A DNA stretch of 18,415 nucleotides, from the NCBI GenBank assembly GCA_900539915.1, contig UQDU01000042.1, forward strand, positions 1 to 18,415, written 5' to 3'. Position numbers and translations under genes: made by a program. Positions 7,964-15,417 of this stretch are shown here, in pieces (positions within the stretch are counted from its first letter, which is position 1; each line of letters starts with the position of its first letter). The notes beneath the pieces are model-generated. The model was not told the origin of the DNA and did not search any database. It worked only from the letters and a program-made list of their open reading frames with translations. The DNA is from an uncultured Bacteroidales bacterium. Its GTDB lineage: Bacteria > Bacteroidota > Bacteroidia > Bacteroidales > Muribaculaceae.

Positions 7964-7971
7964 CAAATTTA
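7964..7971 (-). promoter_or_regulatory. -7 promoter element of nhaD
   Basis: Read on the minus strand this is TAAATTTG, a perfect TAnnTTTG. No clear TTTG sits 19-21 nt upstream, so only the -7 half is supported. Transcription would start near 7957. It shows nhaD can be expressed apart from the antiporter gene upstream. Confidence 0.5.
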
Positions 7972-8076
7972 CCTAAAATTGTTTAAAAGATATTGGTATA
8001 TTTTGGATAAAACTTTCCGAAATGCACTAATTTGCAGGGAAATGCCAGACTCTGTTCCGAAGCCGCCATGAAGTGA

Positions 8077-9546
8077 TTATCTTGTGGAGGCTGACGTCTC
8101 GGGGTCTGTCAGTAGCAGGAGCACATCGCCTATGTAAAGGCGAGTGTTGCCTTTCGGGACCAGATATTTGCCGTCACGCTTTATCATCACAACAAGTGTA
8201 CGGGGCGGCAGTTTCATCTCGCTCATCAGATTGCCTTCCGACAGATGCTCGGGTGCGATGACCATCTCCGATGACGACCCTTCTATTTCCTCGGGAAGGT
8301 CAATGTCAAAAGTGCGCGATTTGACAGGGGTAGTCAGCCCCAGCCATCGGGCAAAGGATGTCACTGTGGTTCCCTGTATGAGCAGCGATAGCAGCGTGAT
8401 GAAGAATACGAGATTGAACATGAATCGTGCATGTGCTACCCCGGGTGACATCAGAGCATATGTGGCGAATATTATGGGTACAGCGCCGCGTAGGCCTACC
8501 CACCCTATGTAGGTCTTGGCTTTGAGGGTGAACTGGCGGAAAGGGACGAGGCAGAGAAACACTGAAGCAGGACGCGAGACAAGAATCATGAACACGCCCA
8601 GTAACAGTCCCGGCCATATGATATGGACTAATTCGTGGGGGTTGACAAGCAGTCCGAGCGATAAGAACATTATAATCTGCACAAGCCATGTGAAACCGCC
8701 GAAAAAGGTGGAAATTGTGCGTTTGAGGCTCAGACGGCTGTTGCCCACCACTAATCCGGCTATATAGACGGCAAGATAGCTGTTGCCGCCAACGATGTTG
8801 GTGATGGCAAATGTGAAGAAGCAGCATGCTATGACGAGTACAGGATAGAGAAATTCGTTGCCGGAACGCAGCAGATTGACCACTCTGACCGTAAGGTAGC
8901 CCATGCCCAGACCGGTTGCGGTGCCGACGCTGAGTTGTATGACAAGCGACCACAGTGACGATGCAATGACTGCTCCTGTAAGGTGCGAGCCACTTTCAAT
9001 CAGCGAAATCAGCAGGATGACCAGAAGATATGCCATGGGGTCATTGCTACCGCTCTCTAATTCAAGCATCGGCTTGAGCCTCTGCCGCAGTCCTATGCCC
9101 GATGTGTTGAGGATGGAAAATACTGACGCCGAGTCGGTTGATGACATGATGGAGGCCAATAGCAGCGATTCCATCCATCCGAAGGCATATTCCGGCATCA
9201 GCCACTGCATGAGTTCGTGGATAAATACGCCGGTTAATATCGTGGTCAGCAATACGCCTACAGTGGCCAATACGAGTCCCGGAGCGAGTACAGGGCGTAT
9301 CTTGCCGAAGTCGGTGTCTAATCCTCCTGAAAACAATATTACGCATAGTGAAATCATACCGATAAACTCGGCGGTAGACGCGCTGTCAAACTGTATGCCG
9401 AATCCATCGACTCCGGCAAGCATGCCGATGCCGAGAAACGCCAGCAGCGACGGCAGTCCGTACTTGCTTCCGGCCTTGCCGAAGAATACGCTGAAAAAAA
9501 GCAGTATGGCGATGACCAGCATTATGTTGCCCGGGGTGATTTCCAT
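8077..9546 (-). CDS. CPA1 family K+(Na+)/proton antiporter with C-terminal TrkA-C domain (NhaP2/CvrA-like)
   Basis: Inner-membrane cation/proton antiporter for potassium or sodium and volume or pH control. Residues 1 to about 395 are membrane spans. They carry the CPA1 ion-site motifs: SSTDSASVF with Asp138, and LELESGSNDPMA with Asn168-Asp169. VGLRGAVPI follows later in the transmembrane part. Residues about 400-489 form a soluble tail with PPRTLVVMIKRDGKYLVPKG and GDVLLLL, typical of a TrkA-C (RCK-C) regulatory domain. The start at 9546 is chosen over an in-frame ATG at 9612 for two reasons: the upstream 22 residues are polar and unlike the family, and the predicted promoter at 9582-9613 would begin transcription after that ATG. 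The product is 489 residues, close to NhaP2-type proteins. K+ versus Na+ specificity cannot be read from the sequence. Confidence 0.93.
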   Translation of the reverse strand: MEITPGNIMLVIAILLFFSVFFGKAGSKYGLPSLLAFLGIGMLAGVDGFGIQFDSASTAEFIGMISLCVILFSGGLDTDFGKIRPVLAPGLVLATVGVLLTTILTGVFIHELMQWLMPEYAFGWMESLLLASIMSSTDSASVFSILNTSGIGLRQRLKPMLELESGSNDPMAYLLVILLISLIESGSHLTGAVIASSLWSLVIQLSVGTATGLGMGYLTVRVVNLLRSGNEFLYPVLVIACCFFTFAITNIVGGNSYLAVYIAGLVVGNSRLSLKRTISTFFGGFTWLVQIIMFLSLGLLVNPHELVHIIWPGLLLGVFMILVSRPASVFLCLVPFRQFTLKAKTYIGWVGLRGAVPIIFATYALMSPGVAHARFMFNLVFFITLLSLLIQGTTVTSFARWLGLTTPVKSRTFDIDLPEEIEGSSSEMVIAPEHLSEGNLMSEMKLPPRTLVVMIKRDGKYLVPKGNTRLYIGDVLLLLTDPETSASTR

Positions 9547-9581
9547 ATGATATTCAGAGGGGGTGGTTAGCGAAGTTGAAA

Positions 9582-9613
9582 CAAATTTAGTTAAAACTGG
9601 AATATTGTGCAAG
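9582..9613 (-). promoter_or_regulatory. Promoter of the CPA1 antiporter
   Basis: On the minus strand the -7 box is TAAATTTG (9582-9589), a perfect consensus. A CTTG at 9610-9613, three of four to TTTG, lies exactly 20 nt upstream. The predicted start near 9575 lies downstream of the ATG at 9612, so it decides in favour of the start codon at 9546. Confidence 0.7.
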
Positions 9614-9668
9614 CCATCTTCTTATAGTTGGAGGGCGCATATATGATGGATTTTGAACCTAAAATTGC

Positions 9669-9676
9669 TATCTTTG
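9669..9676 (+). promoter_or_regulatory. -7 promoter element of the radical SAM gene
   Basis: TATCTTTG matches TAnnTTTG perfectly and lies 23 nt before the ATG at 9700, giving a predicted leader of about 17 nt. No good TTTG is at the expected -33 distance; the TTTG at 9652-9655 is only 13 nt away. The element is divergent from the antiporter promoter. Confidence 0.55.
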
Positions 9677-9699
9677 TTGTGATGTAAACGCTTAATTAT

Positions 9700-10479
9700 A
9701 TGCAGACAGTTTTATTCCATTCCACCATATTCGGCCCTATACATAGCCGCCGCCTGGGGTCGTCGCTCGGTGTGAACCTTATGCCTGATGACGGCAAGGT
9801 GTGCACATTTGATTGCCTCTACTGCGAGGCCGGCTACAATGCCCAGGGAGCCGGTACTACCGGGCTGCCGACGCGAGCTGAGGTTGCCCATGACCTTGAG
9901 GCCAAGCTCCGCCAGCTCAAGGAAGAGGGCTCGCCGCTTAATGTCATCACATTTTCGGGCAACGGCGAGCCGACATTGCATCCTGACTTTGCCGGTATCA
10001 TACGTGATACCATAGCCCTGCGTGGCCGGTATTTCCCCGAGGTGAAAATCTCGGTCTTGTCAAATGCCACGATGATCCACAAGCCTGATGTGGTGGAGGC
10101 CTTGAAGCTCGTCGACAACAATATACAGAAACTTGACTCGGCCCTTGATGACACTGTCCGTCTGATTGACCGCCCCACCCAGGCATTCTACTCCGTGAGC
10201 CGCGTCATAGACCAGCTGAAGCAGTTTGACGGACATGTGATCGTGCAGACCATGATGCTCCGAGGAAGCCACGACGGCGTAGCGATTGACAATACTACCC
10301 CCGAAGAGGTTGAGGCTCTCGTCAAGGCATATGAAGAGGTGCGCCCACAGGAGGTGATGCTCTATTCCATCGACCGCAAGACGCCCGAGGAGAGGCTTGT
10401 CAAAGTGCCCAAGGAGGATTTGGAGCGTATCGCCGACGAGATACGTAGCCACGGCATCAAAGTGCAGGTCACAGCGTAA
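9700..10479 (+). CDS. Radical SAM protein, COG0731-like
   Basis: The 259-residue protein has the CxxxCxxC iron-sulfur motif at Cys35, Cys39 and Cys42 (CTFDCLYC), which binds the 4Fe-4S cluster that cleaves S-adenosylmethionine. FGPIHSRRLGSSLGVNL at 11-27 just before it, and FSGNGEPTLHPDF at 85-97 (the GGE-like SAM-binding region), are characteristic of the radical SAM group related to wyosine-synthesis enzymes (COG0731). VLSNATM at 119-125 and the stretch KLDSALDDTVRLIDRPT are also typical. No extra iron-sulfur domain is evident. Known relatives in bacteria mostly lack an assigned substrate, so I give no reaction. The LD-carboxypeptidase follows 62 nt downstream with no clear promoter of its own, so co-transcription is likely. 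Confidence 0.88.
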   Translation: MQTVLFHSTIFGPIHSRRLGSSLGVNLMPDDGKVCTFDCLYCEAGYNAQGAGTTGLPTRAEVAHDLEAKLRQLKEEGSPLNVITFSGNGEPTLHPDFAGIIRDTIALRGRYFPEVKISVLSNATMIHKPDVVEALKLVDNNIQKLDSALDDTVRLIDRPTQAFYSVSRVIDQLKQFDGHVIVQTMMLRGSHDGVAIDNTTPEEVEALVKAYEEVRPQEVMLYSIDRKTPEERLVKVPKEDLERIADEIRSHGIKVQVTA

Positions 10480-10541
10480 ATCTATAATCCCAGCAACATA
10501 TACACGTCCAGATGTTATTCAACGCCATATTGTCATTGATT

Positions 10542-11444
10542 ATGACCATCATAACACCTCCCGCTCTCAATGAGGGCGACAAAATAGCTATAGTTTCGCC
10601 CAGTGGGGCTGTCAATGCCGAATATATCCACAAGGCTGTGCCTGTGCTGAGCGAGCAGGGGTGGGAGCCGGTTGTGGGCGAACATGCCTATGACCACCAT
10701 GAATCCTATGCCGGAACAGCCGAGGTGCGCTATGACGACCTCCGCAACGCTCTGCTTGACCCTGACATCAAGGCTGTCATGTGCTCGCGTGGCGGATACG
10801 GAGCCGTCCACATACTCCAGCAACTTGACTCGCTGCCTCTGCGTGACAACCCTAAATGGCTCATAGGATTCAGCGACATAACAATACTTCATGCGCTCCT
10901 CGCCAAAAACGGCATAGAGAGCATCCACGGCAGCATGACCTCGCACCTCGCCAAGACCGGCGGCGAGGATGAAGATTCCCAGGCCCTCTTTGACATACTG
11001 CGTGGCACCCCTATAACATATGAGTTCCCGGCCGACACACTTAACCGCCCTGGAGAGGCCACAGGCCGGCTCTACGGCGGCAATCTTGCCGTGTTTGACG
11101 GTCTTATAGGCACACCCTATGATTTCTTCAATCAGGAGGGCGACATAATCCTGTTCATGGAAGATGTCGCAGAACCGGTCTACAAGGTAGAGCGTCAGAT
11201 GTACCAGCTCAAACTCATGGGTGTGTTTGACCGCATCAAGGGCCTCGTAGTAGGTCAGTTCACCGAATACCCAGGAGCCAAAGCCCGGGAGATGGAAGAC
11301 ATGATAGCGCGCATGGTCGCCGGCTACGACTTCCCCGTAGCCTTCGATGCCCCGATAGGCCACGTCTCCCACAACATCCCCCTCGTCGAAGGCCGCCAGA
11401 CCACCCTCACAGTCACCCCCGACGGCGTAACCCTCCGGCAGTAA
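10542..11444 (+). CDS. LD-carboxypeptidase, peptidase family S66
   Basis: Serine peptidase that removes the terminal D-alanine from murein tetrapeptides, normally in the cytoplasm during cell-wall recycling. With the start at 10542 the product has 300 residues and begins TPPALNEGDKIAIVSPSG, the usual family N-terminus; an in-frame ATG at 10512 would add ten residues not expected in the family. CSRGGYGAVHIL is at 81-92 and the probable nucleophile is Ser111 in GFSDITILH. Glu207 (LFMEDVAEPVYKVERQ) and His274 (PIGHVSHNIP) complete the Ser-Glu-His triad by position. There is no signal peptide, which fits a cytoplasmic recycling enzyme. The microcin-immunity MccF branch of S66 is an alternative, but the GGYG and GFSD motifs fit LdcA better. 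The last 80 bases are strikingly C-rich. Confidence 0.92.
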   Translation: MTIITPPALNEGDKIAIVSPSGAVNAEYIHKAVPVLSEQGWEPVVGEHAYDHHESYAGTAEVRYDDLRNALLDPDIKAVMCSRGGYGAVHILQQLDSLPLRDNPKWLIGFSDITILHALLAKNGIESIHGSMTSHLAKTGGEDEDSQALFDILRGTPITYEFPADTLNRPGEATGRLYGGNLAVFDGLIGTPYDFFNQEGDIILFMEDVAEPVYKVERQMYQLKLMGVFDRIKGLVVGQFTEYPGAKAREMEDMIARMVAGYDFPVAFDAPIGHVSHNIPLVEGRQTTLTVTPDGVTLRQ

Positions 11445-11513
11445 CCCCACCCCTGTTAATGCTTGCATGACGGTATTTCTTAGTAGGCGTCTCGTGATGC
11501 CATTAACCTAAAC

Positions 11514-11555
11514 AGTCCCGGAGATACTGCGTTTCAACGCCGTATCTCCGGGATT
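11514..11555. terminator. Hairpin between the convergent LD-carboxypeptidase gene and tolC-like operon
   Basis: Arms 11516-11527 and 11542-11553 pair perfectly over 12 bp (TCCCGGAGATAC against its complement). After one mismatch an inner five pairs (GCGTT with AACGC) follow. The downstream tract is short (TTTACAT), so termination strength is uncertain. It is about 70 nt past the plus-strand stop codon. Confidence 0.6.
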
Positions 11556-11610
11556 TACATTGATGCTCTGTAAAAGGACGCTATTAATGCGTTCGCAATT
11601 GTTTGATTAA

Positions 11611-11625
11611 ACGGCAGTGTGCCGT
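11611..11625 (-). terminator. Possible terminator of the efflux operon
   Basis: ACGGCA and TGCCGT (11611-11616 and 11620-11625) form a six-pair stem with a 3-nt loop, 17 nt beyond the minus-strand stop codon of the TolC-like gene. Read on that strand it is followed by a weak tract, TTTAATC. A short stem and poor T-run keep confidence low. Confidence 0.35.
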
Positions 11626-11642
11626 AGCTCCACGTCTTTGAT

Positions 11643-12968
11643 TTATTTTGTGGTGGGGGAGAGGTAGGGGTGGGGCTGGCTGTAGTATTCGAGGACTTTG
11701 GCGCGGATGATGTATTCGTAGCGCGACTGGATGGTGGTGGAGCAGGCTGTGATGTAGTCGGTCTTGGCTTGCTCGTATTCGGTGGCGGTGGCTTTACCGT
11801 AGTTGAATTTCGTGGTCATGGCATCCAGCGCGGCTTTGGTGGCTGCTTCGGCTATAGTAGAGGCTTCGGCTTTCTTGCGCGCAGCTTCGGCCTGATAGTA
11901 AGCCTGGTTGATTGACTTGTAGAGTTCATCCGAGGCCTGTTCGAGCTCAAGTTCGGCGCGTAGCTTGTCTATCTTGGCGTTGTTGACGGAGTTGCGTGTG
12001 CTGAAGGCATCAAACAGGGGCACCGACAGCGAGAATCCTATCGCTTCCGAGAGGTTGTCACGCATCTGGTGGGCGAATCCGGCGTTGTCAAAGCCCTTGA
12101 TATGTGTGTAGCTTGACCCGATGTTGGCACCGAGCGACAGCGAGGGCAGATAGCCGCTCTTGGCTATGGAGATGCGGTTTTCAGCCACCTTGATGCCTTG
12201 GCGCTTTGCCATGATGGAACTGTTGTGTGTCATCGCCTGGCGGTACACCTCCTCGGCGTCGGGGATGAGGACACCGAGCTGGTCAAGAGGGGCGACAGTC
12301 ATGTCGGTCTCGGGCGAGAGCATCAGCAGCTGCTTGAGGTCAAGCAGCGATAGCTGGTGGTCGCTCCGGTTGTTGACGAGCGTTACCTGGGCCTGTGCGA
12401 GCTGCGACTCAGCCTGTATCAGGTCGAGTTCGGGCGACTTGCCGGCCTCTACGAGCACCTTCTGGCGGTCCACTTCCACCTGTGACAGTTCGAGCTGCGT
12501 CTCGGCCACCTTGACGAGTTCGCCGTTGAGCAGCACTTGCAGATAGGCCGCTATGACGCGCAGCGATATGTCGTCACGGGCCGCATCGCTCTCCAGCAGC
12601 AGCTGCTGGAGCGAGAGCTGGGCGCCTTTGAGAGTGCGCACATTGCGCAGACCGTCAAAGAGGGGCAGGTTAGCGTTGGCACCCCAGGAAAATCCTGACG
12701 AGTTGCGGCTTACGCGGATATTGTCTTCGGCCACGCTTCGTCCGAAATTGAAGCTCTGGTTAGCAGAGCCGGTGACTGTGGGGAGAAACTGGTTTTTGGC
12801 CGAAGTCACGCTGATTTCGCCGGCCTTGACATTATAGTCGGTATTCTTTACTGTCAGGTTATGCTCTATGGCGTAGTCGATGCACTGCTGGAGATTCCAT
12901 GTCTCGGCAGCTGCCGGTATCGCTGCTGTCATGGCGGCGGCGACACACAAGGTTATATAACGGTTCAT
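11643..12968 (-). CDS. TolC family outer-membrane efflux protein
   Basis: Outer-membrane channel of a tripartite export system. The 441-residue precursor has a signal peptide at about 1-21 (MNRYITLCVA through PAAA, cleaved before ETW). WNLQQCIDYAIEHNL follows, the usual start of the outer-membrane efflux protein domain. Two repeated helical-hairpin halves are seen: LNGELVKVAETQLELSQ...GKSPELDLIQAESQLAQAQ in the first, and EQASDELYKSINQAYYQAEAARKKAE...KFNYGKATATEYEQAK in the second. These are the coiled-coil tunnel helices. It is the last gene of the five-gene operon, 18 nt after the membrane-fusion gene, which places it with this transporter. Its final 90 bases are about half C on the coding strand. 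The exported substrate is unknown. Confidence 0.92.
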   Translation of the reverse strand: MNRYITLCVAAAMTAAIPAAAETWNLQQCIDYAIEHNLTVKNTDYNVKAGEISVTSAKNQFLPTVTGSANQSFNFGRSVAEDNIRVSRNSSGFSWGANANLPLFDGLRNVRTLKGAQLSLQQLLLESDAARDDISLRVIAAYLQVLLNGELVKVAETQLELSQVEVDRQKVLVEAGKSPELDLIQAESQLAQAQVTLVNNRSDHQLSLLDLKQLLMLSPETDMTVAPLDQLGVLIPDAEEVYRQAMTHNSSIMAKRQGIKVAENRISIAKSGYLPSLSLGANIGSSYTHIKGFDNAGFAHQMRDNLSEAIGFSLSVPLFDAFSTRNSVNNAKIDKLRAELELEQASDELYKSINQAYYQAEAARKKAEASTIAEAATKAALDAMTTKFNYGKATATEYEQAKTDYITACSTTIQSRYEYIIRAKVLEYYSQPHPYLSPTTK

Positions 12969-12986
12969 TGCAGATCGCGTCAGTCG

Positions 12987-14099
12987 TTAGGGTTTCATTA
13001 TCTTGTCAGACTTCTCCTCGCCGCGTATGTACTGTCCGCTCTTCACGCCGCTTTTTATCTCCACGTTGAGGCCGTCGCTGACTCCGACTTCCACCGGAGT
13101 GCGCTTGAAATCATACGGTGGGAGAGTATCGGTGGCCACGTAGACAAATGTCTTGTTGCCCTCGTACTCTATGACGCTTTCAGGCAGCGTCATGACATTG
13201 CTCGCGCCCTGGAGGACGACTGTGGCATTGGCACTGTAGCCCGAGCGGAGCTGTGTCTTGCCGTCGGTGGCGATAGAGCCTTTTACCTCAAACGAGTTGG
13301 CTCCGTTTTCCTCCGTGGCCTTGGGAGAGATATATTCGATTACGGCGGTGGATTTATAGTCGGGGAGAGCACCTATCGAGATTTCCATGGGCATGCCCAC
13401 GTGGAGGCGTCCTACTTCTGTCTCATCCATCTTGCCCTTGAAAATGAGCTTGTTCATGTCGGCGAGGGTCGCTACGGTCGTACCGTCGTTCATCGTGTTG
13501 GCCTGGATGACGGAGCTTCCCACTTTGACCGGCACATCGAGCACGAGACCGGTGATAGTGGCACGGACGAGGGTATTGCTTGACTTGGCATTGTCGGCCG
13601 ACATGCCGTCCTTGACGATGGAGTAGGCATCCTGAGCCGCCTTCAGCTCCTCGCGGGCCTGGGCCAGAGAGGTCTGTGATGTCTCGTATTCCTCGCGGCT
13701 GATGACCTTGTTCTGGTAGAGTATCGAGTTGCGCTCATGCTTTGACTTGACATCCTCGAGATTGATTTTCGCCGAGTTGACACGTGACAGTGCGCTTGAA
13801 AGTTCGCCCTCCTGTGGCACTACCTTGATTTTCGCGATGACATCGCCTTCGTTGACCTGCTCGCCGGCCTCGACGAGTATCTCGCTTATGATGCCTGAAA
13901 TCTGGGGCTTGATGTCGATTTCGTCACGCGGTTCTATCTTGCCGGTGAGCACAGTGGAGCGTTCTATATTGCCTGTCGCGGGCTGCACCAGGGCATATGT
14001 GACCTCTTTGGGGCGTGAGTTGAGGAACAGATATACAAACGTTCCTACGAAGATGAGGGCGACGAGCGTCCACAGAGCTATTTTCAATACCTTTTTCAT
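12987..14099 (-). CDS. Membrane-fusion (periplasmic adaptor) protein, MacA/HlyD family
   Basis: Periplasmic adaptor linking an inner-membrane ABC permease to the TolC-like channel. An N-terminal membrane anchor is at about 7-26 after a KK start. The lipoyl-like half-motif PQISGIISEILVEAGEQVNEGDVIAKI is at 65-91, and its partner is at about 180-200 (RATITGLVLDVPVKVGSSV). Between them lies a helical hairpin at about 100-162. The beta-barrel region after 215 contains KGKMDETEVGRLHVGMPMEI, also typical of MacA. Its length of 370 residues is normal for MacA. It is the fourth gene of the operon, 44 nt after the second permease. Confidence 0.92.
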   Translation of the reverse strand: MKKVLKIALWTLVALIFVGTFVYLFLNSRPKEVTYALVQPATGNIERSTVLTGKIEPRDEIDIKPQISGIISEILVEAGEQVNEGDVIAKIKVVPQEGELSSALSRVNSAKINLEDVKSKHERNSILYQNKVISREEYETSQTSLAQAREELKAAQDAYSIVKDGMSADNAKSSNTLVRATITGLVLDVPVKVGSSVIQANTMNDGTTVATLADMNKLIFKGKMDETEVGRLHVGMPMEISIGALPDYKSTAVIEYISPKATEENGANSFEVKGSIATDGKTQLRSGYSANATVVLQGASNVMTLPESVIEYEGNKTFVYVATDTLPPYDFKRTPVEVGVSDGLNVEIKSGVKSGQYIRGEEKSDKIMKP

Positions 14100-14143
14100 T
14101 GCAAACTATGGGTTGGGGGAACAGTAGTGTTGGAGTGTATGTT

Positions 14144-15400
14144 TTATTTATCGTTGATGGCTTCTATGGGTTTGATATTCATGGCTTTGAGAGCCGGGAC
14201 TATGCCGGCAGCCGAGCCGAGTATCAGAAACAGCAGGAGGATGACCACGGCGGTGGTAAACGGCAGCTCGAATCCGGCTGCCTTGTAGCCCGGTGTCGCG
14301 GTCAGTTTGGTGGTCACCGCCAATGCTATGGAGGCGAACACGATACCTGCCGTGCCGGCTATGGTGGTCAGCACCATGCTCTCGGAAAGTATCTGCATGA
14401 TGACATCCTTGGGCTTCGCGCCGAGTGCGCGGCGTATGCCTATCTCATGTGTGCGCTCCTTGACGATTATCCACATGATGTTGCCTACGCCTATGACACC
14501 GGCAAGCAGTGTGCCGGCGCCGACAAACAGGGCCAGCAGCGACAGGCCTGTAAAGAGCGATTCGCCCATCTCAAACATCTCGGTCACGTCCATAAGCCAC
14601 ATGGCATCCTCGTCCTCCGGGCTGACATTGGGGTGGTTGCCGGTGATTATGCGGCGGATGTGGGGCATGAGCTTGGTGGGTGTGTAACCCTTCTTGACGG
14701 TGAACAGGATGGCGTCCACGTCCTCTCCGGCGTTATAGGCCACCTGCAGCACATTGACAGGTATGACCACCGACTCGTCAAGCTGCGCACCGCCTATGGA
14801 TGCCTCGGATGTCTGCGAGGCTACGCCTACAGTGAGATAGTAGATGCCGCCCACATTGACGTATTTGCCGAGAGGGCTGCCTGTACCAAACAGCTCTTGT
14901 GCCACTTTTTTGCCCAATACGCATACTTTGGCCTTATTGCGTATGTCTATCTCCGACAGGAAGCGTCCTTCGTTGATGACCGGTTCCATCACACGGGCGA
15001 AATTAGGCTCAAGTCCCTTGATCTGGGCCGATGTCGATTTCGTCTCATAGCTGATGGGAGCTATGCGTGCTATGGACATGGATGTGACCTCCTCTAATTG
15101 GGGGACATACTTGCGCAGATTATCCACATCGCGAGTGTTGAGTTCCCACGCCATGCCTTTGTTGTAGCCGTTGTAGCTGATGGTGGTGCGCCATGAGCTG
15201 ATGGCACCCATGTTGGTGGCGAGGCCGTCAAAATTGCGCATCACCAGGTCTTTGGCTCCTTTTGACCCTCCCCAGAGCATGGCAAGCATGGCTGTGCCCC
15301 AGAAGATGCCGAAAGCGGTCATGAAAGTGCGCGTCTTGTTGCGGGCGAGTGTCGCTCCGATTTCGCGCCAGTTTTCTATGTCAAACAGTGGGCTTCTCAT
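14144..15400 (-). CDS. ABC transporter permease, MacB/FtsX family (second permease)
   Basis: Inner-membrane subunit of the MacB type with 418 residues: one membrane segment near 27-47, a large periplasmic MacB core of about 220 residues, then three segments in the C-terminal FtsX domain. ERTHEIGIRRALGAKP at about 315-330 is the conserved FtsX loop contacting the ATPase. The protein ends IKPIEAINDK, as in other MacB permeases. There is no ATPase domain, unlike E. coli MacB where it is fused to the N-terminus. It lies 17 nt downstream of a related permease and upstream of the adaptor gene. The two permeases share the FtsX loop but differ widely in the periplasmic core, so a heterodimer is likely. 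Confidence 0.9.
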   Translation of the reverse strand: MRSPLFDIENWREIGATLARNKTRTFMTAFGIFWGTAMLAMLWGGSKGAKDLVMRNFDGLATNMGAISSWRTTISYNGYNKGMAWELNTRDVDNLRKYVPQLEEVTSMSIARIAPISYETKSTSAQIKGLEPNFARVMEPVINEGRFLSEIDIRNKAKVCVLGKKVAQELFGTGSPLGKYVNVGGIYYLTVGVASQTSEASIGGAQLDESVVIPVNVLQVAYNAGEDVDAILFTVKKGYTPTKLMPHIRRIITGNHPNVSPEDEDAMWLMDVTEMFEMGESLFTGLSLLALFVGAGTLLAGVIGVGNIMWIIVKERTHEIGIRRALGAKPKDVIMQILSESMVLTTIAGTAGIVFASIALAVTTKLTATPGYKAAGFELPFTTAVVILLLFLILGSAAGIVPALKAMNIKPIEAINDK

Positions 15401-15417
15401 TAGAGTAGGTGGAAGGT

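Noticed and set aside
7972..8076. Region between the two antiporter genes, examined for a terminator of the CPA1 gene
   Set aside because: No convincing GC-rich stem followed by a T-run was found.
12861..13583. A 240-codon plus-strand open frame opposite the adaptor gene
   Set aside because: Antisense shadow of the MacA-like gene, with no recognisable domain.
14099..15097. A 332-codon plus-strand open frame opposite the second permease and adaptor start
   Set aside because: Rich in Gly, His, Tyr and Cys without motifs; explained by codon bias of the real minus-strand permease.
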